DNA from: Rhizobium sp. BK196
GTDB taxonomy: Bacteria; Pseudomonadota; Alphaproteobacteria; Rhizobiales; Rhizobiaceae
Reading direction: 5' to 3'
DNA length: 64,000 nucleotides
Assembly: GCF_014193255.1 (NCBI RefSeq)
Contig: NZ_JACHZB010000002.1
Span: 186,001 to 250,000, forward strand
Shown here: in pieces, positions 53,461 through 61,792 of the stretch
Position numbering within the stretch: position 1 is the first letter of the stretch
Layout of the letters: the number at the start of each line of letters is the position of its first letter
Position numbers and translations under genes: made by a program
Notes under the pieces: model-generated
What the model saw: only the letters and a program-made list of their open reading frames with translations
What the model was told of the DNA's origin: nothing
The model's database searches: none

Positions 53461-54524
53461 CCGAAACCATGACAACCATCGGCCACGGTAATGCGGTCGG
53501 CCGCTATCGCCTCGCAAATCTCAGAAAACACGTTGTACTTTGTCTGCTGCTTGCAGCCGTCGTTCTTGTGTTTCTCGCCGATATCGCGACTGGGCCCGCC
53601 TGGTATGGACTGGACGATGTGCTGAAAACCGTGCTGATGCCTGCGGATGCGCAGCCCCAGATGCGCGTCGTGATCTGGTCCATCCGGATGCCGTCAGCCC
53701 TCATGGCTATCGTCGTCGGAATGGCGTTGGCAACCGCCGGCGTTCAGATGCAGACGGTGCTCAACAATCCGCTCGCGAGCCCGTTCACTCTTGGGATTTC
53801 GTCGGCAGCAAGCTTCGGTGCAGCCCTGGCTCTCGCCTTCGGCCTGTCCTTCATTCCGGTCGCTGGCGACTATATCGTTGCGGTCAATGCTTTTATCATG
53901 GCGCTTGGATCCGCCCTCATCATCCATTCCGTGGGATTGCGGCGGGGAAGCTCGGTCCAAACGATCGTCTTGCTCGGGATTGCTCTGGTGTTCAGCTTCA
54001 ATACAGCGTTGGCGATCGTCCAGTATTTTGCAAACGATCAGGCAGTTGCCGCCATCGTGTTCTGGACGATGGGCAGCTTGACCAAGGCAACCTGGCCGAA
54101 GCTTGCCGTGACAGTCGCTGTCCTGGTCCTCACCATCCCCATTTTCGTCTATCGACGCTGGCAGTTGACAGCACTTCGGCTCGGAGAAGCTCGCGCAGCA
54201 TCCTTCGGAATACCGGTTCGTCGTCTTCGGCTTGAAACGCTCGTGCTGATATCGCTCCTGTCGTCTATCCCGGTAGCATTTGTCGGAACGATCGGCTTTG
54301 TCGGGCTTGTCGCGCCACACATCGCGCGGATGCTTGTCGGTGAGGATCAGCGGCACTTGCTTCCTGCCAGTGCCATGATCGGAGCCCTGATCATGTCATC
54401 CAGTTCCACAGTGGCGAAAGTTCTCGTGCCTGGCGCGGTTTTACCGATCGGCGTTATCACCGCCGTCATCGGCCTGCCGGTCTTCTTTTATCTTATCCTT
54501 AGGGGAGGACGGGAAACGTGGTAG
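53457..54524 (+). CDS. Iron-siderophore ABC permease (FecCD family)
   Basis: A 355-residue permease with about ten helices. FecCD motifs: IRMPSALMAIVVGMALATAG, QMQTVLNNPLASPFTLGISS, FWTMGSLTKATWPKL and GTIGFVGLVAPHIARMLVGE. It overlaps both neighbours. A single permease gene suggests a homodimeric transporter. Confidence 0.93.
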   Translation: MTETMTTIGHGNAVGRYRLANLRKHVVLCLLLAAVVLVFLADIATGPAWYGLDDVLKTVLMPADAQPQMRVVIWSIRMPSALMAIVVGMALATAGVQMQTVLNNPLASPFTLGISSAASFGAALALAFGLSFIPVAGDYIVAVNAFIMALGSALIIHSVGLRRGSSVQTIVLLGIALVFSFNTALAIVQYFANDQAVAAIVFWTMGSLTKATWPKLAVTVAVLVLTIPIFVYRRWQLTALRLGEARAASFGIPVRRLRLETLVLISLLSSIPVAFVGTIGFVGLVAPHIARMLVGEDQRHLLPASAMIGALIMSSSSTVAKVLVPGAVLPIGVITAVIGLPVFFYLILRGGRETW

Positions 54525-55270
54525 TCCTCAGCACCAAAGCGCTTGGAGCGGTCTACGGCGCGCGACCCGTCCTCAGCGACGTATCATTGCCTCCGTGCCA
54601 TGGAGGGGAAATCATCGCGCTGATCGGAGCCAATGCAGCTGGCAAGTCAACGCTTTTGCGCCGTATAGCCGGCATCCTTCCGGGTGCTGGAGAGTGTCGC
54701 CTGGCGGGTGTTGACGATCGCGAAACTGCGATCGCCTATATGCCGCAGGATCAGGTGAGCGGAGCGGCGCTGACCGTCTTCGAAGCCGTGCTTTTAGCGC
54801 GCAAGCAGACCAGCGGCTGGAAGCTTGTCGACGCCGATCTCCAGGAGGTTGAGCAGGCATTGGGCGCCCTGCAAATCGCCGATCTTGGCTCCGAATATGT
54901 TTCGGAACTGAGCGGTGGTCAGCGCCAACTCGTTGCGCTTGCACAATGCGTCGTCCGCGCTCCGACCGTCCTGCTTCTCGACGAGCCGACGAGTGCCCTT
55001 GATCTCCATCGTCAGTTCGACGTCATGAGGCATGTCAGGTCGCTGGCAAAGGAGAAAGGACTGCTCGTCGTCATCGCGGTCCATGACCTGAATCTGGCGA
55101 TGAAATTCGCCGACAAGATCGCTATTCTTGCGCATGGAACGCTGCATGCGTTCGGCTCGGTTGCCGAAGTGCTGACACCCGGAAATCTCGAGACGGCATT
55201 TCGGGTGAAAAGCCGTCTCGAGACATGTTCTCAAGGCAAGCTTCACCTGATCGTCGATGACGCAGTGTGA
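54518..55270 (+). CDS. Iron-siderophore ABC ATPase (FecE/FhuC family)
   Basis: A 250-residue ATPase. Walker A is GANAAGKSTLLRRIAG, signature SELSGGQRQLVALAQCV, Walker B VLLLDEPTSALDLHRQ and His-switch VIAVHDLNLAMKFAD. The start is a GTG at 54518 that overlaps the permease stop by seven bases, with AGGGGAGGA upstream. It is the last gene of the operon and converges with the receptor gene after a 27-base gap with no obvious terminator. Confidence 0.92.
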   Translation: MVVLSTKALGAVYGARPVLSDVSLPPCHGGEIIALIGANAAGKSTLLRRIAGILPGAGECRLAGVDDRETAIAYMPQDQVSGAALTVFEAVLLARKQTSGWKLVDADLQEVEQALGALQIADLGSEYVSELSGGQRQLVALAQCVVRAPTVLLLDEPTSALDLHRQFDVMRHVRSLAKEKGLLVVIAVHDLNLAMKFADKIAILAHGTLHAFGSVAEVLTPGNLETAFRVKSRLETCSQGKLHLIVDDAV

Positions 55271-55297
55271 GGCTTGCCTTGACTACTTTCAACCGCC

Positions 55298-57442
55298 TCA
55301 GAAGTCTGTGGTCATCGACACCTTGAAGGTCCGCGGCGCGCCTTGGGCGATGGTGCTGAAGCTTGCGACCCCAGACCAGTAATCCTTATCGAAGACGTTT
55401 TCGACGGAGGCCCGGAAGGTGACGGGCCTTTTTTCGATCTCCGTCTTGTAACGCGCGCCCAGGTCAAACCGTGTCCAGGAAGGGATCTTCAGCGTGTTCG
55501 TCGTGTTGATATATTGTTCCCCTGTGTGAATGACATTGGCCGTCAGCGTCAGGCCTTCCAGGAAAGACGCGTCCCATTCGGCCCCGATATTGGCCTGGAT
55601 CTTGGGTACGCCGATCGGGCGCTTGCCACGGGTCGAAGCGCTCGACGTATTCGTCAGTTCGCCATCCATCAGCACCAAGCCGCCAAGCAGGCGCAGATCA
55701 TCCGTGACTTCGCCAAACACGTTGAATTCAACGCCGCGGTTGCGCTGCTCCCCGCCAGCGGTGAAGATCTGGCCGCTGCCGCTTGGCTCCAATTGGCCGA
55801 AGGGCTTCTCGATCTGGAAGGCACTGACGGTCATGGCAATCTGCCCGAGGTCGATCTTCGTACCGATCTCGTATTGGGTCGTCTTGTACGGAGCGAGCGT
55901 TTCGCCCGCATTGATGGCAGTGGTGGGAGCCGTATCGCCTATGCTTAGCCCCTGCGCGTAATTGGCATAGAAGGAAACCTCGTCCCAGGGGCGGACAACA
56001 AGGCCAACGAGCGGCGTGACGGCGTCTTCGTCCGAAGACGACGAGATAGCACCTGTTGCTGCGTTGAAGTTCTTCGAGTCGATCTGCTGGAAGCGCCCGC
56101 CAAGCGTCAATTGCACGCGCTCGTCCAGCATCGACAAAGTGTCCGAAAGGCCGATGCCGGACAGGCTGGCTTCCGAAACCTTCGGCACTGAGCTGGGATC
56201 AGCGACGAACTGCTCGATACGACGGACAGGCTCATACATATTGCTGAGTTGGGCAGTGCCTGAAATAATCGCACGATCGAGGCTCTGGTGGAGATAACTC
56301 GCCTGGAGGGTCATTGTGTGGGAGATCGGCCCGGTGTCAAACTTGGCACGGATACCCGTTTCTGCCGTCAGTCTGTCGACGTCGAACACCGCATTCTGTG
56401 GCGTGATGGTGACGTCGCCGGCCGAATTCAGGATGGTGGGCAGGCCAAAAAGGCGATGCACGTGAGAATTGCCGCCACCCACGGCGCCAAACCAGGTGAT
56501 ATCGTCGGTCAGATCGTATTCGACTCTGCCCAGGACCGAGCGGTCCGCGCTCTTCGACCACTCCCACGGCTCCTGAACATTGAGCGATCCGTCAGGTGCA
56601 TCCGGCACGATCAGGCCGGAGGTTTGAAGGAAAGGACGCTGAGGCGCGTCGAACGTTTCGCGCTGTCCGATCACGTCGAGTGTGGCCCGGAGATTTTCCC
56701 CCTGATAATCAAGAGCCAGGGCTCCGACGTAAAAGTCGCGCGTCTGATCGTCTATCGGTGTGTCACCACCGTGGACACTGCCGTTCAAGCGAATGCCAAA
56801 TTGCCGTTCATCACCAAACCGGCGCGACATGTCGACGTGCACCCCGCCCTGGAAGTCGGAAGCGTAATCTGTCGTTAGCCGCGTCATATCCTCCTCGAGT
56901 GCTCGCTTCGGAACGATGTTGATCGTGCCGCCGACGGCGCTGTTCGGAGAGATGCCGTACAGGAAAGCTGTCGGACCCTTTAGCACCTCGACCCGCTCGG
57001 CATAGTCGGTGAAGACCCGGTAGGTGGGAGCGATCCCATAAATCCCATCGAAGGCGATTTCGCCGGCGTTCCCTTCGCCGACCGGAAAGCCTCTGATGTA
57101 GAAGGAATCCAACATACCCCCGGACGAGTGGGTGTTTCTGACCGAAGGATCGTTGTCCATCACCTCACCTACGGTCTGCGCACCCTGGTTTTCGATTGTC
57201 TGGGATGTATACCCGGTCACATTAAAGGGGGTTTCCATAAAACCCCGATTCCCCAAAGCTCCCAGGCGTGCGCCCTTGGCGACCTGTCCGCCTGCATAGT
57301 CTTCCGGCAAGGTTCCGATTATCGAAGTGGCGTCTTTCTTCGTGCTGATCACTATCGGTGCCAACTCGCTGACACTTTGCCCGTACGCGGAACCGCTTGC
57401 CACAGCGGTCATAACTACTGTGCACCCCAATATGAATTTCAT
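55298..57442 (-). CDS. TonB-dependent siderophore receptor
   Basis: A 714-residue outer-membrane receptor with a signal peptide (ILGCTVVMTAVASGSAYGQS). A TonB-box-like segment follows (APIVISTKKDAT), then the plug with GFMETPFNVTGYTSQTIENQ, SFYIRGFPV and RVEVLKGPTAFLYGISPNSA, and a 22-strand barrel ending RTFKVSMTTDF, with C-terminal Phe. It belongs to the ferrichrome-type (FhuA/FpvA-like) group. It faces the siderophore operon tail to tail and has its own promoter with a TGA-N9-TCA box. The ATG at 57442 has AGGGGA upstream. Confidence 0.93.
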   Translation of the reverse strand: MKFILGCTVVMTAVASGSAYGQSVSELAPIVISTKKDATSIIGTLPEDYAGGQVAKGARLGALGNRGFMETPFNVTGYTSQTIENQGAQTVGEVMDNDPSVRNTHSSGGMLDSFYIRGFPVGEGNAGEIAFDGIYGIAPTYRVFTDYAERVEVLKGPTAFLYGISPNSAVGGTINIVPKRALEEDMTRLTTDYASDFQGGVHVDMSRRFGDERQFGIRLNGSVHGGDTPIDDQTRDFYVGALALDYQGENLRATLDVIGQRETFDAPQRPFLQTSGLIVPDAPDGSLNVQEPWEWSKSADRSVLGRVEYDLTDDITWFGAVGGGNSHVHRLFGLPTILNSAGDVTITPQNAVFDVDRLTAETGIRAKFDTGPISHTMTLQASYLHQSLDRAIISGTAQLSNMYEPVRRIEQFVADPSSVPKVSEASLSGIGLSDTLSMLDERVQLTLGGRFQQIDSKNFNAATGAISSSSDEDAVTPLVGLVVRPWDEVSFYANYAQGLSIGDTAPTTAINAGETLAPYKTTQYEIGTKIDLGQIAMTVSAFQIEKPFGQLEPSGSGQIFTAGGEQRNRGVEFNVFGEVTDDLRLLGGLVLMDGELTNTSSASTRGKRPIGVPKIQANIGAEWDASFLEGLTLTANVIHTGEQYINTTNTLKIPSWTRFDLGARYKTEIEKRPVTFRASVENVFDKDYWSGVASFSTIAQGAPRTFKVSMTTDF

Positions 57443-57514
57443 GCAAAAATCCCCTAACTAATCGTCGCCTGACCTCGCGAGCCGAGACCGTCAGTATAAA
57501 ACCGCTAAATAACA

Positions 57515-57529
57515 TGATAATATAAGTCA
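57515..57529 (-). promoter_or_regulatory. Candidate RirA-type iron box upstream of the receptor gene
   Basis: On the minus strand TGACTTATATTATCA fits TGA-N9-TCA with an AT-rich, nearly palindromic centre, and it overlaps a TTGACT -35 element (57525-57530). This is the stronger of the two iron-box candidates and lies 73 bases upstream of the start codon. Confidence 0.65.
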
Positions 57530-57646
57530 AGATTTATAAGGCGTATATGTGTTTGAAGCGACAAGGCAATCGCTCCAGAGATCCAGCAGGTCGCTGGCAG
57601 GCGCATGCACTTCGATATGAATCTGTTTCTGCGTTTATCGCCATGT

Positions 57647-58927
57647 TCAAGAAAGCATTCGGCGCATCGCCGCCGGTCGCTCGAGCCACAGATACGCGGC
57701 CGCCGTCCAGGAAAATCCGAGGCCGCCGCAGCCTTCGCCGGTGACGGGGTCGAAATATTCGGCGAAACCTTCCGCTTCGATCGCCGCAATCGTCGATTTC
57801 CGCAGCACTTCGGCAGTATCCGCGTAGCCATTGCGCTCCAGTCCGTCGATCAGCAGCCAGTTGATGATCGCCCAGGCGGGACCGCGCCAGTAGCGTTTCG
57901 GCTCCCAGCTCGGGATCCCCGGCTTGGTGGTCGGGAAGGCGACCTTGAGGTTTTTGGACCATGCCTTCATCTCATCGACCAATGCATCCGCGACTGGTTT
58001 TTCGAGGTCGACCGAGAGGAGCGGTATGAAGCCGGCCTGAGTTGCTGCCTCGATATCTTGGCCAGAAAGGAGATCGCGCGAAACAAACTGTGACAGGGCA
58101 GGACGCCACTGGGCGAGAATCCCGTTCCGGGTCAACATATTCAACGCTGCGATCTCGGCCACGTCATCCATCCGGCCAAACGCGCGGGCAAGGACTTCCA
58201 AGTCTTCGCCGGCCTTGAGGAGGATCGCGCTCGTCTGGATTTCGGCGACCTTGAATGGCGCTTTTTCCCATTGCCTTGCCGGATCCCAGCCGCAGGCGGC
58301 ATAGGTATCGACGAGATGGATGAAACGGCGATAATCCTCGTCGCGCGGGCGCATGTCAGCATCCACATGGCTGGTATCCTTACGCTCGACAGGCGTATCG
58401 GTAGTGGTCGGTACCCGGGCGAGTGCGATGTCCCAGGCGGGAGAATTGTCGCTGCCGCTTTCCCACGGATGCAGCAGCGCGACGAGACCGGTGCCCTCGG
58501 GATCGCGGGCGGAATACCACCAGCGATGCCATTTCAGCGCCGCATCGTAGAGGCGAAGGGTGCGTGAATCGGCATCCTTGCCTGCGGCTTCATGCAGCCT
58601 GCGCAGTGCGATCGCGAAGACCGGGGGCTGGGTTATGCCGGAGGTCGGGATCCGGTGCTTCGTGCGCCAGATATTCGGCCCCGGGAAATAGGTATCGCTT
58701 GGCGCGTGGAAGACGATATGCGGAATCATCCCGTCCGCCCACTGGCCTTCGACCAGCCGCTCGAGCTCAAGATAGGCGCGGTCCACATCGTAGAGCGCGA
58801 ACCCCATGGCGACGAAGGCCGAATCCCAGTTCCACTGGAAGGGGTAGAGCCGGTCGGTCGGCACGGTATAGCCGCCGCGATCGTTCGCGGCGAGGATACG
58901 CTTCGCCTGGTCGATATGCACGTTCAT
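57647..58927 (-). CDS. GH63-type glycosidase (mannosyl/glucosylglycerate hydrolase-like)
   Basis: A 426-residue (alpha/alpha)6-barrel glycosidase. Motifs: RLYPFQWNWDSAFVAMGFAL at about residue 27, SGITQPPVFAIAL, LLHPWESGSDNSPAWD with a likely catalytic Asp, YWRGPAWAIINWLLIDGLER, and EYFDPVTGEGCGGLGFSWTA with a likely catalytic Glu region. These are the marks of the short GH63/MGH-type enzymes that split mannosyl- or glucosylglycerate and related small glycosides. No signal peptide, so it acts on an imported substrate. It is the last gene of the transporter operon, 19 bases after the ATPase gene. Confidence 0.8.
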   Translation of the reverse strand: MNVHIDQAKRILAANDRGGYTVPTDRLYPFQWNWDSAFVAMGFALYDVDRAYLELERLVEGQWADGMIPHIVFHAPSDTYFPGPNIWRTKHRIPTSGITQPPVFAIALRRLHEAAGKDADSRTLRLYDAALKWHRWWYSARDPEGTGLVALLHPWESGSDNSPAWDIALARVPTTTDTPVERKDTSHVDADMRPRDEDYRRFIHLVDTYAACGWDPARQWEKAPFKVAEIQTSAILLKAGEDLEVLARAFGRMDDVAEIAALNMLTRNGILAQWRPALSQFVSRDLLSGQDIEAATQAGFIPLLSVDLEKPVADALVDEMKAWSKNLKVAFPTTKPGIPSWEPKRYWRGPAWAIINWLLIDGLERNGYADTAEVLRKSTIAAIEAEGFAEYFDPVTGEGCGGLGFSWTAAAYLWLERPAAMRRMLS

Positions 58928-58946
58928 TTCTGATACTCCGGTATTC

Positions 58947-60005
58947 TCATGTCAAAACGGCGGGGAAGGACTTGCCGCTTTCGGGCGAAAGCCAGGTAAT
59001 GCGCTTTTGGTCGAGCTTCAGACCGATCGTGTCGCCGCTCTTTACGGTTTCAGACGCCGGCAGAATGACGCGCACCGGCTGGTCGTGGATCGAGCCGGTC
59101 AAGAGCAGGTGCGATCCCATCGGCTCGGCAACGCGCACCCTCATTTCCAGGCCCTGTGGCAGCGGCGCGAGTTCGACGGCCTCGCCGCGAAGGCCAAGGA
59201 TGATTTGATCGCTGGCTTCCTGTGGCGCGGCAAGCTGTTCGGCGCCTGCCGCAACCTGACCGTTCGAAACCGGGACCTCGATGAAGTTCATCGGCGGGTT
59301 GCCTATGAAGCCGCCGACAAAACGTGTTGCCGGGTGATTGTAGATATCGACCGGATGGCCGACCTGCTCGACGACGCCACCATGCATGACGGCGATGCGG
59401 TCCGAAAGGCCCATGGCTTCCGTCTGGTCGTGGGTGACATAGATCGTTGTGGTCCCCGCCGCGTGCAGTACGGTCTTGAGTTCGGTGCGCATTTCGAGGC
59501 GGAGCAGCGCGTCGAGGTTCGAAAGCGGCTCGTCCATCAACAGAACCTTTGGTTCAACGGCAAGGGCACGGGCGACCGCGACGCGCTGGCGCTGGCCGCC
59601 TGAAAGCTTGTTGGGGTAGCGGTCGAGATATTGCTCGATATGCAACAGGCCTGCGGCCTTCTCGACTTGCGCCTTCACGCGTGCGTCGTCGGCCTTCTGC
59701 ATCCGCAGCCCGAAGGCGACATTCTCATAGACCGTCATATGCGGAAAGACCGCATAGTTCTGGAAGACCATCGCAAGGCCGCGATCCTTGGGTGGCAAGC
59801 CGATCACCGACCTATCGCCGATACGGACATCTCCCGATGTTGCGGTCTCAAGGCCGGCGATGATGCGCAGCAGCGTGGTCTTGCCGCAGCCGGACGGACC
59901 GAGCAGCGACACGAATTCGCCGTCGTTGATCGTCAGCGAGACCTCTTTCAGCGCCTGGAAAGCTCCGAAGCTCTTGCGGATGCGGTCGATGACAATATTG
60001 GCCAT
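58947..60005 (-). CDS. Sugar ABC transporter ATPase, UgpC/MalK (CUT1) type
   Basis: A 352-residue ATPase: Walker A GPSGCGKTTLLRIIAG, signature [16 protein letters not shown], Walker [13 protein letters not shown], switch VTHDQTEAMGLSD, then the CUT1 regulatory OB-fold with the FIGNPPMNF sequence. It lies between the permease genes and the glycosidase gene in one operon. Confidence 0.93.
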   Translation of the reverse strand: MANIVIDRIRKSFGAFQALKEVSLTINDGEFVSLLGPSGCGKTTLLRIIAGLETATSGDVRIGDRSVIGLPPKDRGLAMVFQNYAVFPHMTVYENVAFGLRMQKADDARVKAQVEKAAGLLHIEQYLDRYPNKLSGGQRQRVAVARALAVEPKVLLMDEPLSNLDALLRLEMRTELKTVLHAAGTTTIYVTHDQTEAMGLSDRIAVMHGGVVEQVGHPVDIYNHPATRFVGGFIGNPPMNFIEVPVSNGQVAAGAEQLAAPQEASDQIILGLRGEAVELAPLPQGLEMRVRVAEPMGSHLLLTGSIHDQPVRVILPASETVKSGDTIGLKLDQKRITWLSPESGKSFPAVLT

Positions 60006-60018
60006 ATCTCTGGTCCCG

Positions 60019-60876
60019 TTATTTGGAGGAAATGCCCCAGATCGCGAAGAGGTAGCGTCTGACCGCGAAGATGAAGATAACCGAGGGAAGGATGAGCATC
60101 AGTCCCCCGGCAAAGCGATAGTGCATCGGGCTCTCCGACAGCACCGTTAGCAGGTAGGCGGTCAGCGTGCGGTTGCGCACCGTCAGCACCGAGGCGGCAA
60201 AGACCTCGTTCCACGAGATGACAAAGGCAAAGACTGCGGTTGCGACGATGCCGGGAAGCGCCAAGGGTGCCACCACCTTGAAGAAGGCCTGGATGCGGGT
60301 GCAGCCGAACACCCAGGCGGCTTCCTCCAACTCCTTCGGCACGCCGAGGAAAATGCCCTGCGTGACGAGTGCCGCAAAAGGCAGCGCCAGGACCGTATGG
60401 ATGAGGCCGACGCCGAGGATCGTATCGTAGAGACCGAGCCGAATGAAGGAGACTGTCAGCGGCAATGCCAGGATCGCCAGCGGAAAGGCGCGGGTCAGCA
60501 GCACCAGAAGCCGGTAGCTGTCCTTGCCGCGAAACTCGTAGCGGGCGAGTGCATAACCGGCAGGCGCGCCGAGCAGGATGGACAAGGCGACTGTGATACC
60601 TGCTGCACCCAGCGAATTGAGAAAGGACTGGACGACGCCTTCGCTCTTCAAGAAGAGAAGGAAGGGCTCGAGCGAAATGCCCGTGGGCAGGCCGGTCTTC
60701 GGCCAGATATAGACGCCTTGGCGACCGCCGAGTGCGCCGAGCGCGACCAGATAAATCGGCACCAGAACCCAGGCGCAGAGCGCCACGATGCCACTCCAGA
60801 GAAGCCAGCGCCGTGAGGAAACGAAGCCGGCAGCGCTGGGGATGTCCTTGGTCCTACTGACGATATCCGTGGTCAT
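60019..60876 (-). CDS. Sugar ABC transporter permease, MalG type
   Basis: A 285-residue permease with six helices and the EAA loop ELEEAAWVFGCTRIQAFFKV. Its start overlaps the preceding permease stop by four bases. The ARYEFRGKDSYRLLVLLTRA segment and the ISWNEVFAASVLTVRNRTLT C-terminal motif are normal for MalG proteins. Confidence 0.92.
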   Translation of the reverse strand: MTTDIVSRTKDIPSAAGFVSSRRWLLWSGIVALCAWVLVPIYLVALGALGGRQGVYIWPKTGLPTGISLEPFLLFLKSEGVVQSFLNSLGAAGITVALSILLGAPAGYALARYEFRGKDSYRLLVLLTRAFPLAILALPLTVSFIRLGLYDTILGVGLIHTVLALPFAALVTQGIFLGVPKELEEAAWVFGCTRIQAFFKVVAPLALPGIVATAVFAFVISWNEVFAASVLTVRNRTLTAYLLTVLSESPMHYRFAGGLMLILPSVIFIFAVRRYLFAIWGISSK

Positions 60877-61724
60877 GGCAGGCGCTCCGGATCGACCTTC
60901 AAGGCCTTCAGATAAATGAGCGTGGCGGCAAGCGAGATGATCATGATCAGCACCGCGTAGGCGGCAGCGACGCTGTAGTTCTGGTTCTGGTTCTGCCAGT
61001 TGTAGGCCTCACCAACGAGGACCGGGAAATTGCGTCCGCCAAGCGCATAGACTACCGCGAAGACCTCGAAGGCGAGCACGGTGCGCAGGATCAGAGCCGA
61101 TTGCAGAGCCGGACGGATCAGCGGCAGGGTGATGCGCCAGAAGCGTGTCCATGGACCGGCACCGAAGATTTCGGCAGCTTCTCTGAATTCCTTCGGAACC
61201 TGGTTGAGACCGGCGACGATGATGACCATGACGATGGCCGTGCCGCGCCAGATTTCGGCAACTGCAATCGCGATGAAGAGCGTGACCGGCGTCTGGTAGG
61301 AGAGCCAGCTTGTTTGCCTGCCGATGATGCCGAGGCCGAAGAGCAGCGAATTCAAATAGCCGGTATTCTGCAGGATCGATAGCCAGACGAGACCGGCGGC
61401 AAGATCGGAGATGCCGAGCGGGATTGTCCAGATCCACAGGATCGTCTCGCGCCCGCGGCCGACTTTGGCGACCATTGTGCCCATGGCAAGCGCAATGGCG
61501 ATCTGCACCGGCACGACCGCGATCGTCAGCAGGAAGGTGTTTTTCACCGAGCGAGTGAAATTGATGTCGGTTACCATACGCTCGGCATTCGCTAGCGACG
61601 GCGCGCCGTTGTCCGAAATCGCCAGCCAGATTGTCTGCACCAGCGGCACGACGAACAGCAGCGCCAGAAAGGCGACGGATGGCAGGATCAGCAGATAGGG
61701 AATCCAGGGTCGGCTATTGGTCAT
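60873..61724 (-). CDS. Sugar ABC transporter permease, MalF type
   Basis: A 283-residue permease starting MTNSRPWIPYLLILPSVAFL; the ATG at 61724 is spaced best from GAGG, with another in-frame ATG at 61730. The EAA loop is EFREAAEIFGAGPWTRFWRI. It forms the channel with the MalG-type partner. Confidence 0.92.
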   Translation of the reverse strand: MTNSRPWIPYLLILPSVAFLALLFVVPLVQTIWLAISDNGAPSLANAERMVTDINFTRSVKNTFLLTIAVVPVQIAIALAMGTMVAKVGRGRETILWIWTIPLGISDLAAGLVWLSILQNTGYLNSLLFGLGIIGRQTSWLSYQTPVTLFIAIAVAEIWRGTAIVMVIIVAGLNQVPKEFREAAEIFGAGPWTRFWRITLPLIRPALQSALILRTVLAFEVFAVVYALGGRNFPVLVGEAYNWQNQNQNYSVAAAYAVLIMIISLAATLIYLKALKVDPERLP

Positions 61725-61758
61725 CGGCATGCGCCTCGACGAGCAGAGGGTTGAGCGC

Positions 61759-61775
61759 CCGGGCATTTAGCCCGG
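61759..61775 (-). promoter_or_regulatory. Intercistronic stem-loop after the binding-protein gene
   Basis: CCGGGC at 61759-61764 pairs with GCCCGG at 61770-61775 over a five-base loop, between the binding-protein stop and the first permease start. It has no T-run, and probably gives differential expression. Confidence 0.65.
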
Positions 61776-61792
61776 ACGTGTCTCGGGTGGAT

